From assembly GCA_026003335.1 (NCBI GenBank), contig BPHB01000002.1:310001-374000 (forward strand): DNA of 64,000 nt. Direction: 5' to 3'. Numbering within the stretch: position 1 is the stretch's first letter; each line of letters opens with the position of its first letter. This DNA is from Chitinophagales bacterium. Lineage in GTDB: Bacteria; Bacteroidota; Bacteroidia; Chitinophagales; CAIOSU01. Of the stretch, positions 49,401 through 56,945 are shown piece by piece. The translations under genes were made by a program, and so were the position numbers. The notes beneath the pieces were generated by a model. That model did not search any database. It saw only the letters and a list, made by a program, of their open reading frames with translations, and had not been told where the DNA came from.

Positions 49401-50503
49401 GTTTGATGTACAATAAGGCCGCTGCCCGTGCCATGGTCATTTCCCACCAGCACAAGATTGCCCAATGCACTGGCAAAATCATGATCGCTGTCGGGTATAT
49501 TGGCATTACCGTTCCCTAAAGGTATGATATTAGCCGGGTCTGTAATGTCCAGTTTATGATAGTCTTCTGACATACCAGCGTGCACAAAATGATCCTGTAC
49601 ATTGAGATAACCGCCAATACCACTCAGGGTCGGTGAGCTTCCCAGTTTCTTAATATCACCGGGGTTTGATATGTCCCAGATGTGTACTTTCTGGTCAACG
49701 GCAACAGAAATAAAATAATTGCCATTCACCATGCCGCTGTACATGATTGTGCCTACATCTGTATCCAGCAGCACAGGGGTGGTGGGATCGCTGATATCAA
49801 GGGTTGCCAGACCAAGGGCGTCCATAGAACTCACTACCAGCAGATTGCCTACAGCGAAAATCGGCCCTATACGAAATCCTCCAGTTTGCGTGATCGGTAC
49901 CTGCCTGATCAAAACAGGCGCGGAAGGAACGGAAGCATCCACTATGTAAAAACCATTGCTGGATCCAGCAACATAGAGATACGGGGCCTGCACGGCAACC
50001 CACCATGCTCCGGTGGTGTAGTCACTTTCCTGTACACCCGGAAGCACCAGATTAGCCGCTAATGTAGGAGACTGCACGTCTGTCCAGTCCCAAATCTGAA
50101 TGCCTTCAATGGTTTGTAACGCCACGTAGTCGCGTTCACCTATTCTGAAAAATCCATAGCCGTGCCCTTCGCGTATCTTTTCGGTTTCGGCATCCACTTT
50201 TGTGAGCACGGCCTGGGGATTGCGCGGGTCGGAAACATCCATGAAAGCGAAGCCGCCCCCCCGTTCACCGGAGTCATGTGCCAGGATCAGAGCGAGATAC
50301 CCTTTAAACATCATGGCATGGCCGTGACCCAGCGGGGCGCCATTTTGCGCGCTGAGAACGGCAATGGGTTTAAAAAGCTCACTGGCAGAGTAGGTGAGGT
50401 TGCCTAATCCAGGGCCATTCTGCATGGATCTTTTCTTGGGGATAAAGGCAGGGCCTGAAAGCAATACCGGGATTAAAAAAAGCAAAAGGATTATTCTCTT
50501 CAT
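46424..50503 (-). CDS. T9SS-targeted fusion: LVIVD repeats, Big_5, PKD, beta-propeller and di-haem cytochrome
   Basis: 1359 residues with a signal peptide ending SGPA. Order: LVIVD-type repeats (about 45-370, for example FYIVDASVPSAPVLI, LATLDISDPTTPVLL), a bacterial Ig-like Big_5 domain (about 375-475), one PKD module (about 500-575, FLWNFGDGT), a YVTN-type seven-bladed propeller (about 580-920), then a di-haem cytochrome-peroxidase/MauG-like region with haem motifs CATCH (950-954) and CGLCH (1082-1086), an Ig-like stretch and a Por sorting domain ending RFTSD. It should be a surface or released c-type cytochrome; electron donor and substrate unknown. Downstream VOC pseudogene is probably a separate unit. 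Confidence 0.93.
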   Translation of the reverse strand: MKRIILLLFLIPVLLSGPAFIPKKRSMQNGPGLGNLTYSASELFKPIAVLSAQNGAPLGHGHAMMFKGYLALILAHDSGERGGGFAFMDVSDPRNPQAVLTKVDAETEKIREGHGYGFFRIGERDYVALQTIEGIQIWDWTDVQSPTLAANLVLPGVQESDYTTGAWWVAVQAPYLYVAGSSNGFYIVDASVPSAPVLIRQVPITQTGGFRIGPIFAVGNLLVVSSMDALGLATLDISDPTTPVLLDTDVGTIMYSGMVNGNYFISVAVDQKVHIWDISNPGDIKKLGSSPTLSGIGGYLNVQDHFVHAGMSEDYHKLDITDPANIIPLGNGNANIPDSDHDFASALGNLVLVGNDHGTGSGLIVHQTDPDRTPPVVTRVMPADNALNQALTARIGITFSDGIEYASINEQTFIVRPLGGQPLEGTYSYQFGIVNFTPRFPLDPDKVYEIFLPAGGLRDYAGNPLASDFLSKFSTGSSLHLLGCGLKGESFVELGFNSRFEVRAYNTLGTPTFLWNFGDGTSYGPTSDTFANHIYQNIGTYTVLVVINDGVSQSTCNIRHTVHERIDSALPAQATTILLDKDGHHVWNVNPDNNTVTKTNIQSLSYLKEVSTGKHPASLAQDGDGKIWILNRDDATIQIYDDNTGNMETIALPHGSMPVALVIRPDKQKAYVSLYATGKLAKIDVSSRTVEDEIAIGSFPKGLAVSRDNQLLFVTKFITNFRDSGEVALLDAETLTPLKTVKLAPDQSVDSEISGKGVVNYLNSVTLSPDGRLALVPAKKDNTFRGLLRDGEPLNFENTVRPMVALINLQSREEDYNARIDINNGDLPSFAAFSRFANLIFVSMQGNDRVDVFDAYTSALITSVEGVGAAPQGLVLSPTGDTLFVHGFLSRTISAYDISRIVNQVSAEITKIGDVVTVKNETMDPIVLKGKKIFYNANDNRMNKDKYLSCATCHLDGDHDGRVWDLTQLGEGLRNTIPLNGRAGMKHGPVHWTGNFDEIQDFEGQIRDLAGGRGFMRDVDFHVGSRSQPMGDTKAGFSDDLDALAAYIASLDNFGISPYRNADGSLTEEGKRGKQVFARLQCGLCHGGRDFTDSETGLLHDVGTIKPTSGTRLGRPLLGLDVPTLKGLWLGAPYLHDGSKLTLWEALNARDNTLRHSDLSNLTGQEASDLIAYLLQLDDQENGTAPFMQLMLAEPQNHALIYVNKSVPLKVKTNLQDITEVRYYVNGVEVASASNVEEPISYTFNTTGVFHLQAKVWHTNGMHASVTRETSITIVGVDCDLGLSVAPNPVADEVRISLQGINASQVRLFDVAGKLWLQHTMRNTSETLNLKNMPRGIYFLEVQKGDCRRVKRILRFTSD

Positions 50504-50574
50504 GACAAAAGAATAGGTTGGAATAAAGATAAGTTTTTGAATGGAACCTCTTTAGTACACATTGATAAGCACCA

Positions 50575-51276
50575 TCATTTGAAAATGAACACAGAATCCC
50601 ACGAGTGATGATATTGATCGCCCCAAAATGAGGCCGTTAGAAAAATCGCATTTTCCGATCTATCATACCTGCACAGCAAATCGCTGTACCTTCCGTAAAG
50701 GAGAGAGCCCGAATCCGCTATCAATGGAAAAATATCATCAGCAAGAGGATAAGGTGTGTTCAGGCAACCGCAATCAATGATCAGACCATGGGAAAGAGGA
50801 TCTTTTGAGATAGACACCGGAACCGAATTCGTATCATAGCTGCCCGAATGCGGCACGCCCCAATCGTCCCACCACTTCCATTCTCCTTTGCACCTGGCGG
50901 AATAATTGCCAATAATTGAATCGCGTGTGTCAATCAGGAAAAACGAAAAAACGTCAGAAAAGGAAGTTCCCTCTCCGCACACCGAAGCGATTTTCCAGTA
51001 ATATGTTGTATTCCACGCATAGCGATTAAAATCGGTGGCCGCGCAGCTGTTGCCGGAGCAAATGATGGTGTCATGAATATGGATAAAGCTGATGTCGCTG
51101 GAAACATAAATCGCATGCTGGCAATTTGTTTCGGAAGAACTCCACCCAAACAACAAATCTTCAAACAGCACTTTTGCTCCATCCGGAGGGCTCAGCAAAG
51201 CTACCTCCGCCATTTCCGTATCCTTACACGATGGCGCCAGACAAATGAGAAGCACCCAAGCTGAAAGTTTAGCCAT
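50575..51276 (-). CDS. Hypothetical lipoprotein with N-terminal FN3-like segment
   Basis: 233 residues. Lipoprotein signal MAKLSAWVLLICLAPSC with C17. Residues 25-115 (LLSPPDGAKVLFEDLLFGWSSSE ... YAWNTTYYWKIASVCGEGTSFSDVFSF) look like an FN3/Ig module; the C-terminal part, rich in Trp, Tyr and Asp with several cysteines, is not recognised. Lies 71 nt upstream of the cytochrome fusion on the same strand and could be co-transcribed with it. Confidence 0.75.
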   Translation of the reverse strand: MAKLSAWVLLICLAPSCKDTEMAEVALLSPPDGAKVLFEDLLFGWSSSETNCQHAIYVSSDISFIHIHDTIICSGNSCAATDFNRYAWNTTYYWKIASVCGEGTSFSDVFSFFLIDTRDSIIGNYSARCKGEWKWWDDWGVPHSGSYDTNSVPVSISKDPLSHGLIIDCGCLNTPYPLADDIFPLIADSGSLLYGRYSDLLCRYDRSENAIFLTASFWGDQYHHSWDSVFIFK

Positions 51277-51366
51277 ACGGACAAACTACCAATTTACAAT
51301 TTTTAAAACGGTTATCCTTGCGCTTTGATCATTTGCTTTTAGCTTTATCGGCTCAGGCGCACCGTG

Positions 51367-51380
51367 GTGACCTCCATCAT
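51367..51380 (+). promoter_or_regulatory. Crp/Fnr-like box 1, upstream of ppsA
   Basis: GTGAC-CTCC-ATCAT fits RTGAY-N4-ATCAT. The right half runs into the -33 TTG (51380-51382), and the -7-like TAAGCTTTG (51403-51411) follows 20 nt later. The box centre is 29.5 nt before the -7 element. Confidence 0.55.
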
Positions 51381-51416
51381 TGCCTGATTCGTTTTTCTGT
51401 CATAAGCTTTGCAACC

Positions 51417-51542
51417 ATGGAAGAACTACATTAAATTTTTCGAGTCCGTAATAGGAATTAGGCGATGTCCCTGCTGGTGGGAGGAAAAAACGCTTCCCTT
51501 GGGGAGATGTATCCGGCACCTGGTCGTGCAGGGGCATTCTAA
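51417..51542 (+). pseudogene. 5' end of ppsA scrambled by about six +1 slips
   Basis: From the ATG at 51417 the expected PEP-synthase N-terminus can be read only by changing frame repeatedly: MEE / YIKFFESVIGIR / DVP / LVGGKNASLGEMY / RHLVVQ / GI, then VPDGFATTADAYW. The path is frame 0,1,2,0,1,2,0, each step one extra base, near 51426, 51463, 51473, 51513, 51532 and 51542. Every block is recognisably PEP synthase. The promoter and box just upstream look intact. Confidence 0.8.
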
Positions 51543-51602
51543 GTCCCTGATGGTTTTGCTACCACTGCCGATGCCTACTGGGATTTTCTGGATACTAACA
51601 AT

Positions 51603-53843
51603 TTGCGCTCCCAACTTGCTGACGAACTATCAAAACTTGACACCCGCTCGTTTTCTAACCTGGGCGAAGTGGGCAAGCGTTGCCGTGCGTTAATTCTCGG
51701 TGCAGAACTTCACCATGAACTGCAGAAATCCATTCTTGAAGGCTACAGGAGTCTGCAGGAGAAATATGGTCCGGAGCTCTCCGTTGCAGTACGAAGCAGC
51801 GCCACCGCGGAAGACCTCCCCACAGCCAGCTTCGCTGGGCAGCAGGAAAGTTTTTTAAATGTAAAGGGCAGAGAGAATCTCATCGGGGCGTGTCATCGCT
51901 GCTATGCGTCTTTGTTTACCGACCGGGCAATAAAATACCGTGTGGACAAAGGTTTTGACCACATGAAAGTCGCCTTATCGGTTGGTGTGCAGCTGATGGT
52001 GCGCTCCGACAAAGCCTGCTCCGGAGTGATGTTCACACTTGACCCGGATTCGGGATTTGAAAAAGTCGTACTCATTTCCGGAGCCTGGGGGCTGGGCGAA
52101 AATGTGGTGCAGGGCACCGTGAACACCGATGAATTTCTGGTTTACAAGCCCTTTGTTGACCAGGTTTCCAATCCAATCATTTCACATCGCCTTGGCAGCA
52201 AAGAGTGGATGATGGTATTAGATGAAACAGCCGACTTTATCACATCCGGCAAGGCAGTGGTCAATAGGGAAACGCCTCCGGAAAAAAGAAGCCAGTTTAT
52301 TCTCCGGGACGAAGAAATTATCCAGCTGGCCCGATGGGCAGCGTATATTGAAAAGCATTACGGGCGTCCCATGGATATTGAATGGGCCAAAGACGGCATC
52401 ACACATCAGCTGTTTATTGTACAGGCACGCCCTGAAACAGTGCATAGCCAAAAAACGCATCAACCTGCTTTTTTTACCGAATATAGGCTGATAAAAAGGG
52501 GAAATCTCCTGTGCCGCGGCATCGGTCTGGGCAATCGGATTGTTTCCGGGAAAGCAAAGATTTTATCCGAGCCTTCTCAGATTGACCAGCTTCGGGAGGG
52601 AGAAATACTGGTCACCGGCCGCACTGACCCTGATTGGGATCCGGTGCTGAAGAAAGCCAGTGCTATTGTTACCGATCAAGGTGGCCGCACCTCACATGCC
52701 GCCATTGTTGCCCGCGAGATGGGCGCTATTGCAGTAGTCGGCACCGGTGACGCCACCCGAAAAATTCAAAATGGTCAGCTCATAACCGTATCCACCGCGG
52801 AGGGGGACACCGGTTATGTGTATGAAGGAGAGGCTCAATGGGAAGAAAAAGTCATTGAACTCAGTAACATCAAGATGCCTGAAACGAAAGTAATGTTTAT
52901 CCTTGGCCATCCGGACAAAGCGTTTAAATATGCCGCTCTTCCGAATAATGGCGTGGGCCTTATGCGCATGGAATTCATCATCAATAATTCCATAGGCGTC
53001 CACCCTATGGCGTTGCATGCTTTTGATGCCGTGCAGGACAAAGCCCTGCGGCAAATCATTGAAGACAAATGCCGGGGGTATCCGAACAAAGAAGATTATT
53101 TTATCACCAGACTGGCAGAAGCCATAGCACGCATTGCAGCGGCATTTTATCCGAAAGACGTGATTGTGAGAATGAGTGATTTTAAATCCAATGAATACGC
53201 CAACCTGATCGGAGGGAACCTGTTTGAGCCGGCAGAAGAAAACCCGATGATTGGTTTTCGGGGTGCATCCCGTTATTATCACCCGCTATATCGTGACGCT
53301 TTCAAAATGGAATGCAGCGCAATGAAAAAAGCCCGCGAAGACATGGGCTTCACCAATGTAAAACTGATGATTCCCTTTTGTCGCACGGTGCAGGAGGCCA
53401 TAAAGGTTATTCAACTGATGGAAGAAATGGGAATGAAACGCGGAGATAAAGGACTTGAAATATACATGATGGCGGAAATTCCCAGCAATGCCATACTTGC
53501 CGAGGATTTCGCGCCCTATTTTGACGGCTTTTCCATCGGCTCCAATGATCTGACGCAGCTTGTCCTTGGTGCTGATCGCGATTCGGAATTGCTCAGTGAA
53601 ATTTTCAGCCCGTTTGACCCGGCTGTGATGCAACTTATTGCCATGATCATCCGGAAGGCGAAAAAAGCCGGCATAAAAACAGGTCTTTGCGGACAGGCCC
53701 CCAGTGATTATCCTGAGTATGCAGCCTTCCTGGTTGAATGCGGCATTGACAGCATTTCATTCAATGCAGACGCCTTGCTCCGGGGCATTGAAAACATTCT
53801 CAAAGCTGAAGAAAAAATAAAAAAGGTTTCGCATTCGGCTTAA
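51603..53843 (+). CDS. ppsA: Phosphoenolpyruvate synthase, intact main part
   Basis: The frame is open from 51543; 51603 (TTG) is the first start-like codon, giving 746 residues against about 790-800 for the full enzyme. It converts pyruvate, ATP and water to PEP, AMP and phosphate for gluconeogenesis. Seen in order: the ATP-grasp PPDK_N domain (VAVRSSATAEDLPTASFAGQQESFLN), the phosphohistidine domain (TDQGGRTSHAAIVAREMG) and the PEP-binding TIM barrel with the catalytic cysteine in GLCGQAPSDYPE. All catalytic elements remain; the missing first about 45 residues carry the conserved LVGGKNASLGEM loop, so the truncated product is probably inactive unless the slips are sequence errors. Confidence 0.9.
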   Translation: MRSQLADELSKLDTRSFSNLGEVGKRCRALILGAELHHELQKSILEGYRSLQEKYGPELSVAVRSSATAEDLPTASFAGQQESFLNVKGRENLIGACHRCYASLFTDRAIKYRVDKGFDHMKVALSVGVQLMVRSDKACSGVMFTLDPDSGFEKVVLISGAWGLGENVVQGTVNTDEFLVYKPFVDQVSNPIISHRLGSKEWMMVLDETADFITSGKAVVNRETPPEKRSQFILRDEEIIQLARWAAYIEKHYGRPMDIEWAKDGITHQLFIVQARPETVHSQKTHQPAFFTEYRLIKRGNLLCRGIGLGNRIVSGKAKILSEPSQIDQLREGEILVTGRTDPDWDPVLKKASAIVTDQGGRTSHAAIVAREMGAIAVVGTGDATRKIQNGQLITVSTAEGDTGYVYEGEAQWEEKVIELSNIKMPETKVMFILGHPDKAFKYAALPNNGVGLMRMEFIINNSIGVHPMALHAFDAVQDKALRQIIEDKCRGYPNKEDYFITRLAEAIARIAAAFYPKDVIVRMSDFKSNEYANLIGGNLFEPAEENPMIGFRGASRYYHPLYRDAFKMECSAMKKAREDMGFTNVKLMIPFCRTVQEAIKVIQLMEEMGMKRGDKGLEIYMMAEIPSNAILAEDFAPYFDGFSIGSNDLTQLVLGADRDSELLSEIFSPFDPAVMQLIAMIIRKAKKAGIKTGLCGQAPSDYPEYAAFLVECGIDSISFNADALLRGIENILKAEEKIKKVSHSA

Positions 53844-53861
53844 ACCATTCCTGCTCGCGGT

Positions 53862-54614
53862 TTACTTTTGGCCACTACCAGACTGCAGGAGTTGTTGTAC
53901 TTCCGTCAGCACACGGGAGATGGTTAAGGGACTCCACCCGAGGGTTTCAAGCAACGTACGTTTGCCCGGAATATCGCCAGCAAGCACTATCCCTCTGTCT
54001 AGAAGTTGTTGCTTTTCGCGTTTATTCAGCACAGTCAAACAGGTAATCGGGTAGAGACCTGTCACATCAATCCATTTTTTGAGACTATCCTCAGCCGGAT
54101 AATCCCAGCTCAGCAAATACAATCCTGCACACTGCGCATACTTTAAGCCCTCTTCGGAGAAACGTGTGTTGGTGACAATCCAGCACTGATGAAAAGTGGG
54201 TATTTCGTCAGGATGCTTCTGCGACTTTCTCAAAATATCGCGGTAGCGGGCATCAATATACAGGGTTACTTTCACGTCTGAGTAATATCCCTGATGATTG
54301 TGAAACTTGCATTCCACCATGATCCGCTTCCCTTCTTTCTGAGCCACCACATCAATTTCGTGGCTGACACAATATCCTTCTACCCATACACCGGTGGTTA
54401 CTTCATAGCCCCTGGATTTCAACAGCTCAGAAAAGTAGTGCTCAAATGGAAAGCCTGAAGGCCCCAGCTCCATGATAGCGCGTTTCAGCTTATAGCGGGC
54501 TGCCGAGGAGCGCGAAAATCTTCTGAGCAATCGGTAGGCTTCACGGTAAATCTTTTTTGTGGGCATGCCCTCATAGAGGTATTTTTTTATTTCGGAAGTA
54601 ATAGCTTCGGCCAT
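53862..54614 (-). CDS. ATP-cone plus Mrr-like restriction-endonuclease-fold protein
   Basis: 250 residues from the ATG at 54614. In the same frame the sequence continues upstream to 54716 as VNITKASGQIAPFEEAKLIRSLRNSGAT, the typical first half of an ATP-cone, but with no ATG, GTG or TTG; an ATT at 54716 is the only start-like codon. So either initiation is at a rare ATT or the ATP-cone is truncated. The middle (HYFSELLKSRGYEVTTGVWVEG ... EIDVVAQKEGKRIMVECKFHN) is a PD-(D/E)XK nuclease core with D, E and K in place. Role unknown; probably nucleotide-gated nuclease-like. Confidence 0.82.
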   Translation of the reverse strand: MAEAITSEIKKYLYEGMPTKKIYREAYRLLRRFSRSSAARYKLKRAIMELGPSGFPFEHYFSELLKSRGYEVTTGVWVEGYCVSHEIDVVAQKEGKRIMVECKFHNHQGYYSDVKVTLYIDARYRDILRKSQKHPDEIPTFHQCWIVTNTRFSEEGLKYAQCAGLYLLSWDYPAEDSLKKWIDVTGLYPITCLTVLNKREKQQLLDRGIVLAGDIPGKRTLLETLGWSPLTISRVLTEVQQLLQSGSGQK

Positions 54615-54730
54615 TTGGAGAGTGGCTCCGGAATTGCGCAGAGAGCGGATCAGCTTCGCCTCTTCAAAAGGCGCTATCTGACCACTTGCCTTAGTTATGT
54701 TTACCCGCTTTGAAATGGTAAAATCTTTTG

Positions 54731-55171
54731 TTAATGCTCTTTGACCGAACGGGCATTCAGAAAATCGCGTGCAAAGGCAAGAATCTGATTGTCCGTTAAT
54801 GTACCCACGCTTTCTATCAGCAGAGATTTTTGCGCAAAGGATTTGTTTTCAGCCAGCCTGTTCTTCAGTTGTTCTTTTGCATTGGTCGGCCCGAACAATA
54901 AAATATCCGTATACTGCATCAGACGATATTCCAATTCGCGATAATATCTGTCCAGTTCATTTTGCAGGCGGTTATGTTTACGGTCTTCGTTGTTGGATAC
55001 AACGTTTTTCCCGAAACGGGTAACATCACTGCCCTCTCCCTCAATTCTGGGTTTTCGTTCATAGGCTGATTCCACGGTTTCCAGAATGCGGGGATGCCCA
55101 TCCTGCAATCCGATAAAATGTGCTTTGGAGTGATCCAGCCATACAGCAATGGGTTTAACAGCTTGTTTCAT
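54731..55171 (-). CDS. Small eRF1/host-attachment-like protein
   Basis: 146 residues from the ATG at 55171 (MKQAVKPIAVWLDHSKAHFIGL); the open frame extends further but this Met starts the conserved part. VWLDHSKAHFIGLQDG and YTDILLFGPTNAKEQLKNRLAEN resemble the eRF1-domain-2-like 'host attachment/translational machinery' proteins found in stress loci. Function unknown. It lies directly upstream of the ATP-cone gene, so the two probably form one leftward unit. Its -7 box TATTTTTG (55193-55186) is 51.5 nt from the centre of box 2. Confidence 0.78.
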   Translation of the reverse strand: MKQAVKPIAVWLDHSKAHFIGLQDGHPRILETVESAYERKPRIEGEGSDVTRFGKNVVSNNEDRKHNRLQNELDRYYRELEYRLMQYTDILLFGPTNAKEQLKNRLAENKSFAQKSLLIESVGTLTDNQILAFARDFLNARSVKEH

Positions 55172-55185
55172 AAGTTTTCTTTTTT

Positions 55186-55193
55186 CAAAAATA
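55186..55193 (-). promoter_or_regulatory. -7 box of the leftward 55171 unit
   Basis: TATTTTTG on the minus strand, with CTG 19 nt upstream in place of TTG; 14 nt ahead of the ATG at 55171. Confidence 0.5.
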
Positions 55194-55237
55194 TTCAAAC
55201 CAAAATTTTTTACAGAAACCCGCCTTCGCATTCAGAG

Positions 55238-55251
55238 ATGATAATTATCAT
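55238..55251. promoter_or_regulatory. Crp/Fnr-like box 2, divergent region
   Basis: ATGATAATTATCAT is a perfect 14-nt palindrome, RTGAY-N4-ATCAT. Rightwards its last T is the first T of a -33 TTG (55251-55253), 21 nt before TAACTTAC (55275-55282); centre to -7 is 30.5 nt. Leftwards it is 51.5 nt from the -7 box of the 55171 gene. One site could serve both promoters. Confidence 0.65.
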
Positions 55252-55282
55252 TGGAAACCTCTTGCCTATCAGACTAACTTAC
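55251..55282 (+). promoter_or_regulatory. Promoter of the 55300 gene
   Basis: TTG at 55251-55253, 21 nt spacing, TAACTTAC at 55275-55282 (two mismatches to TAnnTTTG), leader about 12 nt. Confidence 0.45.
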
Positions 55283-55299
55283 CGTTAAAAACTACAATT

Positions 55300-55704
55300 A
55301 TGGAAACCCTGAGTAGTCCTAAAAACGAATACCTTCTTGAAGCAAGTATAGATGTATTGCATTATGAAAGCAAAGAATGGCTCAGCGAGCTGGCTTACAT
55401 CAAAGACGAGCTGACTTTTTTTATGGATTTGCTGAAATCAAAAAGTTTCAAACTACGTAAGGAACAACAGCGACAACATATCCTGGAGAATATGGATAAG
55501 CTTGCCCAATCCATTACCGTTGAGCTGGAAAACGAAATACGAAGTCACGAAAAACAACTTGCTGAAATGCTTTCCAACCATGACGGAAGCGATGCTGATT
55601 TCAGAAATAAACACCGCCAGCTCAAAGCTAAAGTAGAGCGGCTGATAAATGACATACGCACATTAAAGATGCTTGTTTTTGACCTGGCAGAACACGGCAG
55701 CTGA
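55300..55704 (+). CDS. Hypothetical coiled-coil protein
   Basis: 134 residues, cytoplasmic, highly charged and helical, with heptad-like leucines through most of its length (ELAYIKDELTFFMDLLKSKSF ... LENEIRSHEKQLAEML ... LKAKVERLINDIRTLKMLVFDL). No family recognised. It is a single-gene unit to the right of the shared palindrome, in the stress-type locus, which suggests but does not prove a stress role. Confidence 0.75.
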   Translation: METLSSPKNEYLLEASIDVLHYESKEWLSELAYIKDELTFFMDLLKSKSFKLRKEQQRQHILENMDKLAQSITVELENEIRSHEKQLAEMLSNHDGSDADFRNKHRQLKAKVERLINDIRTLKMLVFDLAEHGS

Positions 55705-55840
55705 AAGATGTTCCGGTAAAAAAGCACTTTCGGGTAACAGGATTAAGAACCACAGTCATGTTGTATCAGCTTTCTATCAGCGAAGGATAAAGAAAAGATT
55801 ATTACTTCTGCTTTCGTAAGCATGCTTTTTATGAAAGTCA

Positions 55841-55854
55841 GTGATTAAAATCAT
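55841..55854 (+). promoter_or_regulatory. Crp/Fnr-like box 3, upstream of the phosphoribosyltransferase gene
   Basis: GTGAT-TAAA-ATCAT fits RTGAY-N4-ATCAT. The promoter is separate here (TTTG 55877-55880, 18 nt, TAATTTTC 55899-55906), and the centre is 51.5 nt before the -7 box, two helical turns further than in boxes 1, 2 and 4. Confidence 0.55.
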
Positions 55855-55876
55855 TCCTGAGGCTGACATTTGGCCG

Positions 55877-55906
55877 TTTGGCAAAGGAGAATAACATATA
55901 ATTTTC
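55877..55906 (+). promoter_or_regulatory. Promoter of the phosphoribosyltransferase gene
   Basis: TTTG, 18 nt, TAATTTTC, ending 4 nt before the ATG at 55911; implies a leaderless or nearly leaderless mRNA. Confidence 0.45.
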
Positions 55907-55910
55907 GCAC

Positions 55911-56621
55911 ATGGTATTTAAAGATCGCACACATGCCGGTAAGCTTCTTGCGGAAGCCCTGAAGAATTATAAAAACAATGAAAATGCGGTGGTTTTAGGA
56001 ATACCGCGTGGAGGTGTAGTTATTGGTTATGAATTAGCCCGCTATCTGAATCTGCCACTTGAGATTGAACTGGTAAAAAAAATTGAGCATCCCTTATCAC
56101 CGGAACTAGCCATCGGAGCCGTCAGCCTGAAAGGCCGTATTGTGGGAACGGACTATGCCGGCCCCATGAAAAAATATATTGAAGAACAAACGCAGAGCAT
56201 AAGGGAAATGCTTGCCGCACGCTATAAAATGTTCAAACGTAAACCTTTGAACTGGCAGGGCAAAACCGTAATCATTACAGATGATGGAATAGCCACCGGA
56301 AGCACAATGATTGCATTGATACAACTCATCAAGCAAGACGAACCACAGAAAATTATTGTTGCCGTGCCGGTAGCGCCCAAGCGCGGTGTGAAGGCAATAC
56401 AAGCATACGCTGATGAGGTGATTTGCCTGATGACTCCGGATGATTTTTATGCCATCAGTGAGTTCTATGAAAGCTTTTCCCAGGTTAGCGATGAGGAGGT
56501 GATTCAACTGCTTCGTAAAGCAGAACAAAACTTTCGGATACAAAAAGGCATACAGAGGGAAAAAGAGGATGTGGAAAAGTATCATCCAAAGAATAAAGAT
56601 TTTTTAACCTCAGAGCATTAA
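55911..56621 (+). CDS. Phosphoribosyltransferase-domain protein of the stress/dormancy type
   Basis: 236 residues. FKDRTHAGKLLAEAL and VVLGIPRGGVVIGYELA are the N-terminal PRT-fold motifs, and VIITDDGIATGSTMIAL is the PRPP-binding loop with the paired acidic residues. The subfamily is the one found beside universal stress proteins and PEP synthase in hypoxia or dormancy gene clusters; its substrate is not known to me. A charged C-terminal tail follows the domain. The next small gene begins 39 nt later. Confidence 0.88.
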   Translation: MVFKDRTHAGKLLAEALKNYKNNENAVVLGIPRGGVVIGYELARYLNLPLEIELVKKIEHPLSPELAIGAVSLKGRIVGTDYAGPMKKYIEEQTQSIREMLAARYKMFKRKPLNWQGKTVIITDDGIATGSTMIALIQLIKQDEPQKIIVAVPVAPKRGVKAIQAYADEVICLMTPDDFYAISEFYESFSQVSDEEVIQLLRKAEQNFRIQKGIQREKEDVEKYHPKNKDFLTSEH

Positions 56622-56660
56622 CTTTCTGTATAGTATTGTTGACCACAAGACTAAAAAAGC

Positions 56661-56891
56661 ATGACTGACACCCCGGTTTCACGCATAACGGATTACATCC
56701 GCAATTATCTGCCGGGCAGTGTAATTATCAACTGCAAAAAAATCAAGGACGCTGCAGCAGGTATTTGCTACCAGGCTGACGTGGTCCGTAATGACATTTA
56801 TCATCATTTGAAATTTACCCTCAACGGTGAGTTTATCAGCGAAGTTATTGAGCCGCAATTTACCGACGGCTACCATGAACATTACTTCTGA
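56661..56891 (+). CDS. Hypothetical small protein
   Basis: 76 residues (MTDTPVSRITDYIRNYLPGSVIINCKKIKDAAAG ... HHLKFTLNGEFISEVIEPQFTDGYHEHYF). A compact alpha/beta PepSY-like pattern is possible, but I do not recognise a family. Same strand and close to the phosphoribosyltransferase gene, probably one operon. Confidence 0.65.
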   Translation: MTDTPVSRITDYIRNYLPGSVIINCKKIKDAAAGICYQADVVRNDIYHHLKFTLNGEFISEVIEPQFTDGYHEHYF

Positions 56892-56931
56892 GCATCCTGC
56901 TTAACTCCTTATTCCCCCTGCTTTTTATTGA

Positions 56932-56945
56932 ATGACAACAATCAT
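56932..56945 (+). promoter_or_regulatory. Crp/Fnr-like box 4, upstream of the SDR gene
   Basis: ATGAC-AACA-ATCAT fits RTGAY-N4-ATCAT. Its last T begins the -33 TTG (56945-56947), 20 nt before TAACCTTG (56968-56975). Centre to -7 is 29.5 nt. Confidence 0.6.

Noticed and set aside
51417-51542. Six programmed +1 frameshifts in ppsA
   Set aside because: No known system does this in a bacterial gene, and no shift-prone codon or stop context repeats at the junctions; error or decay is simpler.
51409-51693. 94-codon frame across the ppsA 5' end
   Set aside because: It matches PEP synthase only in two short blocks and out of frame elsewhere; it is a by-product of the slips.
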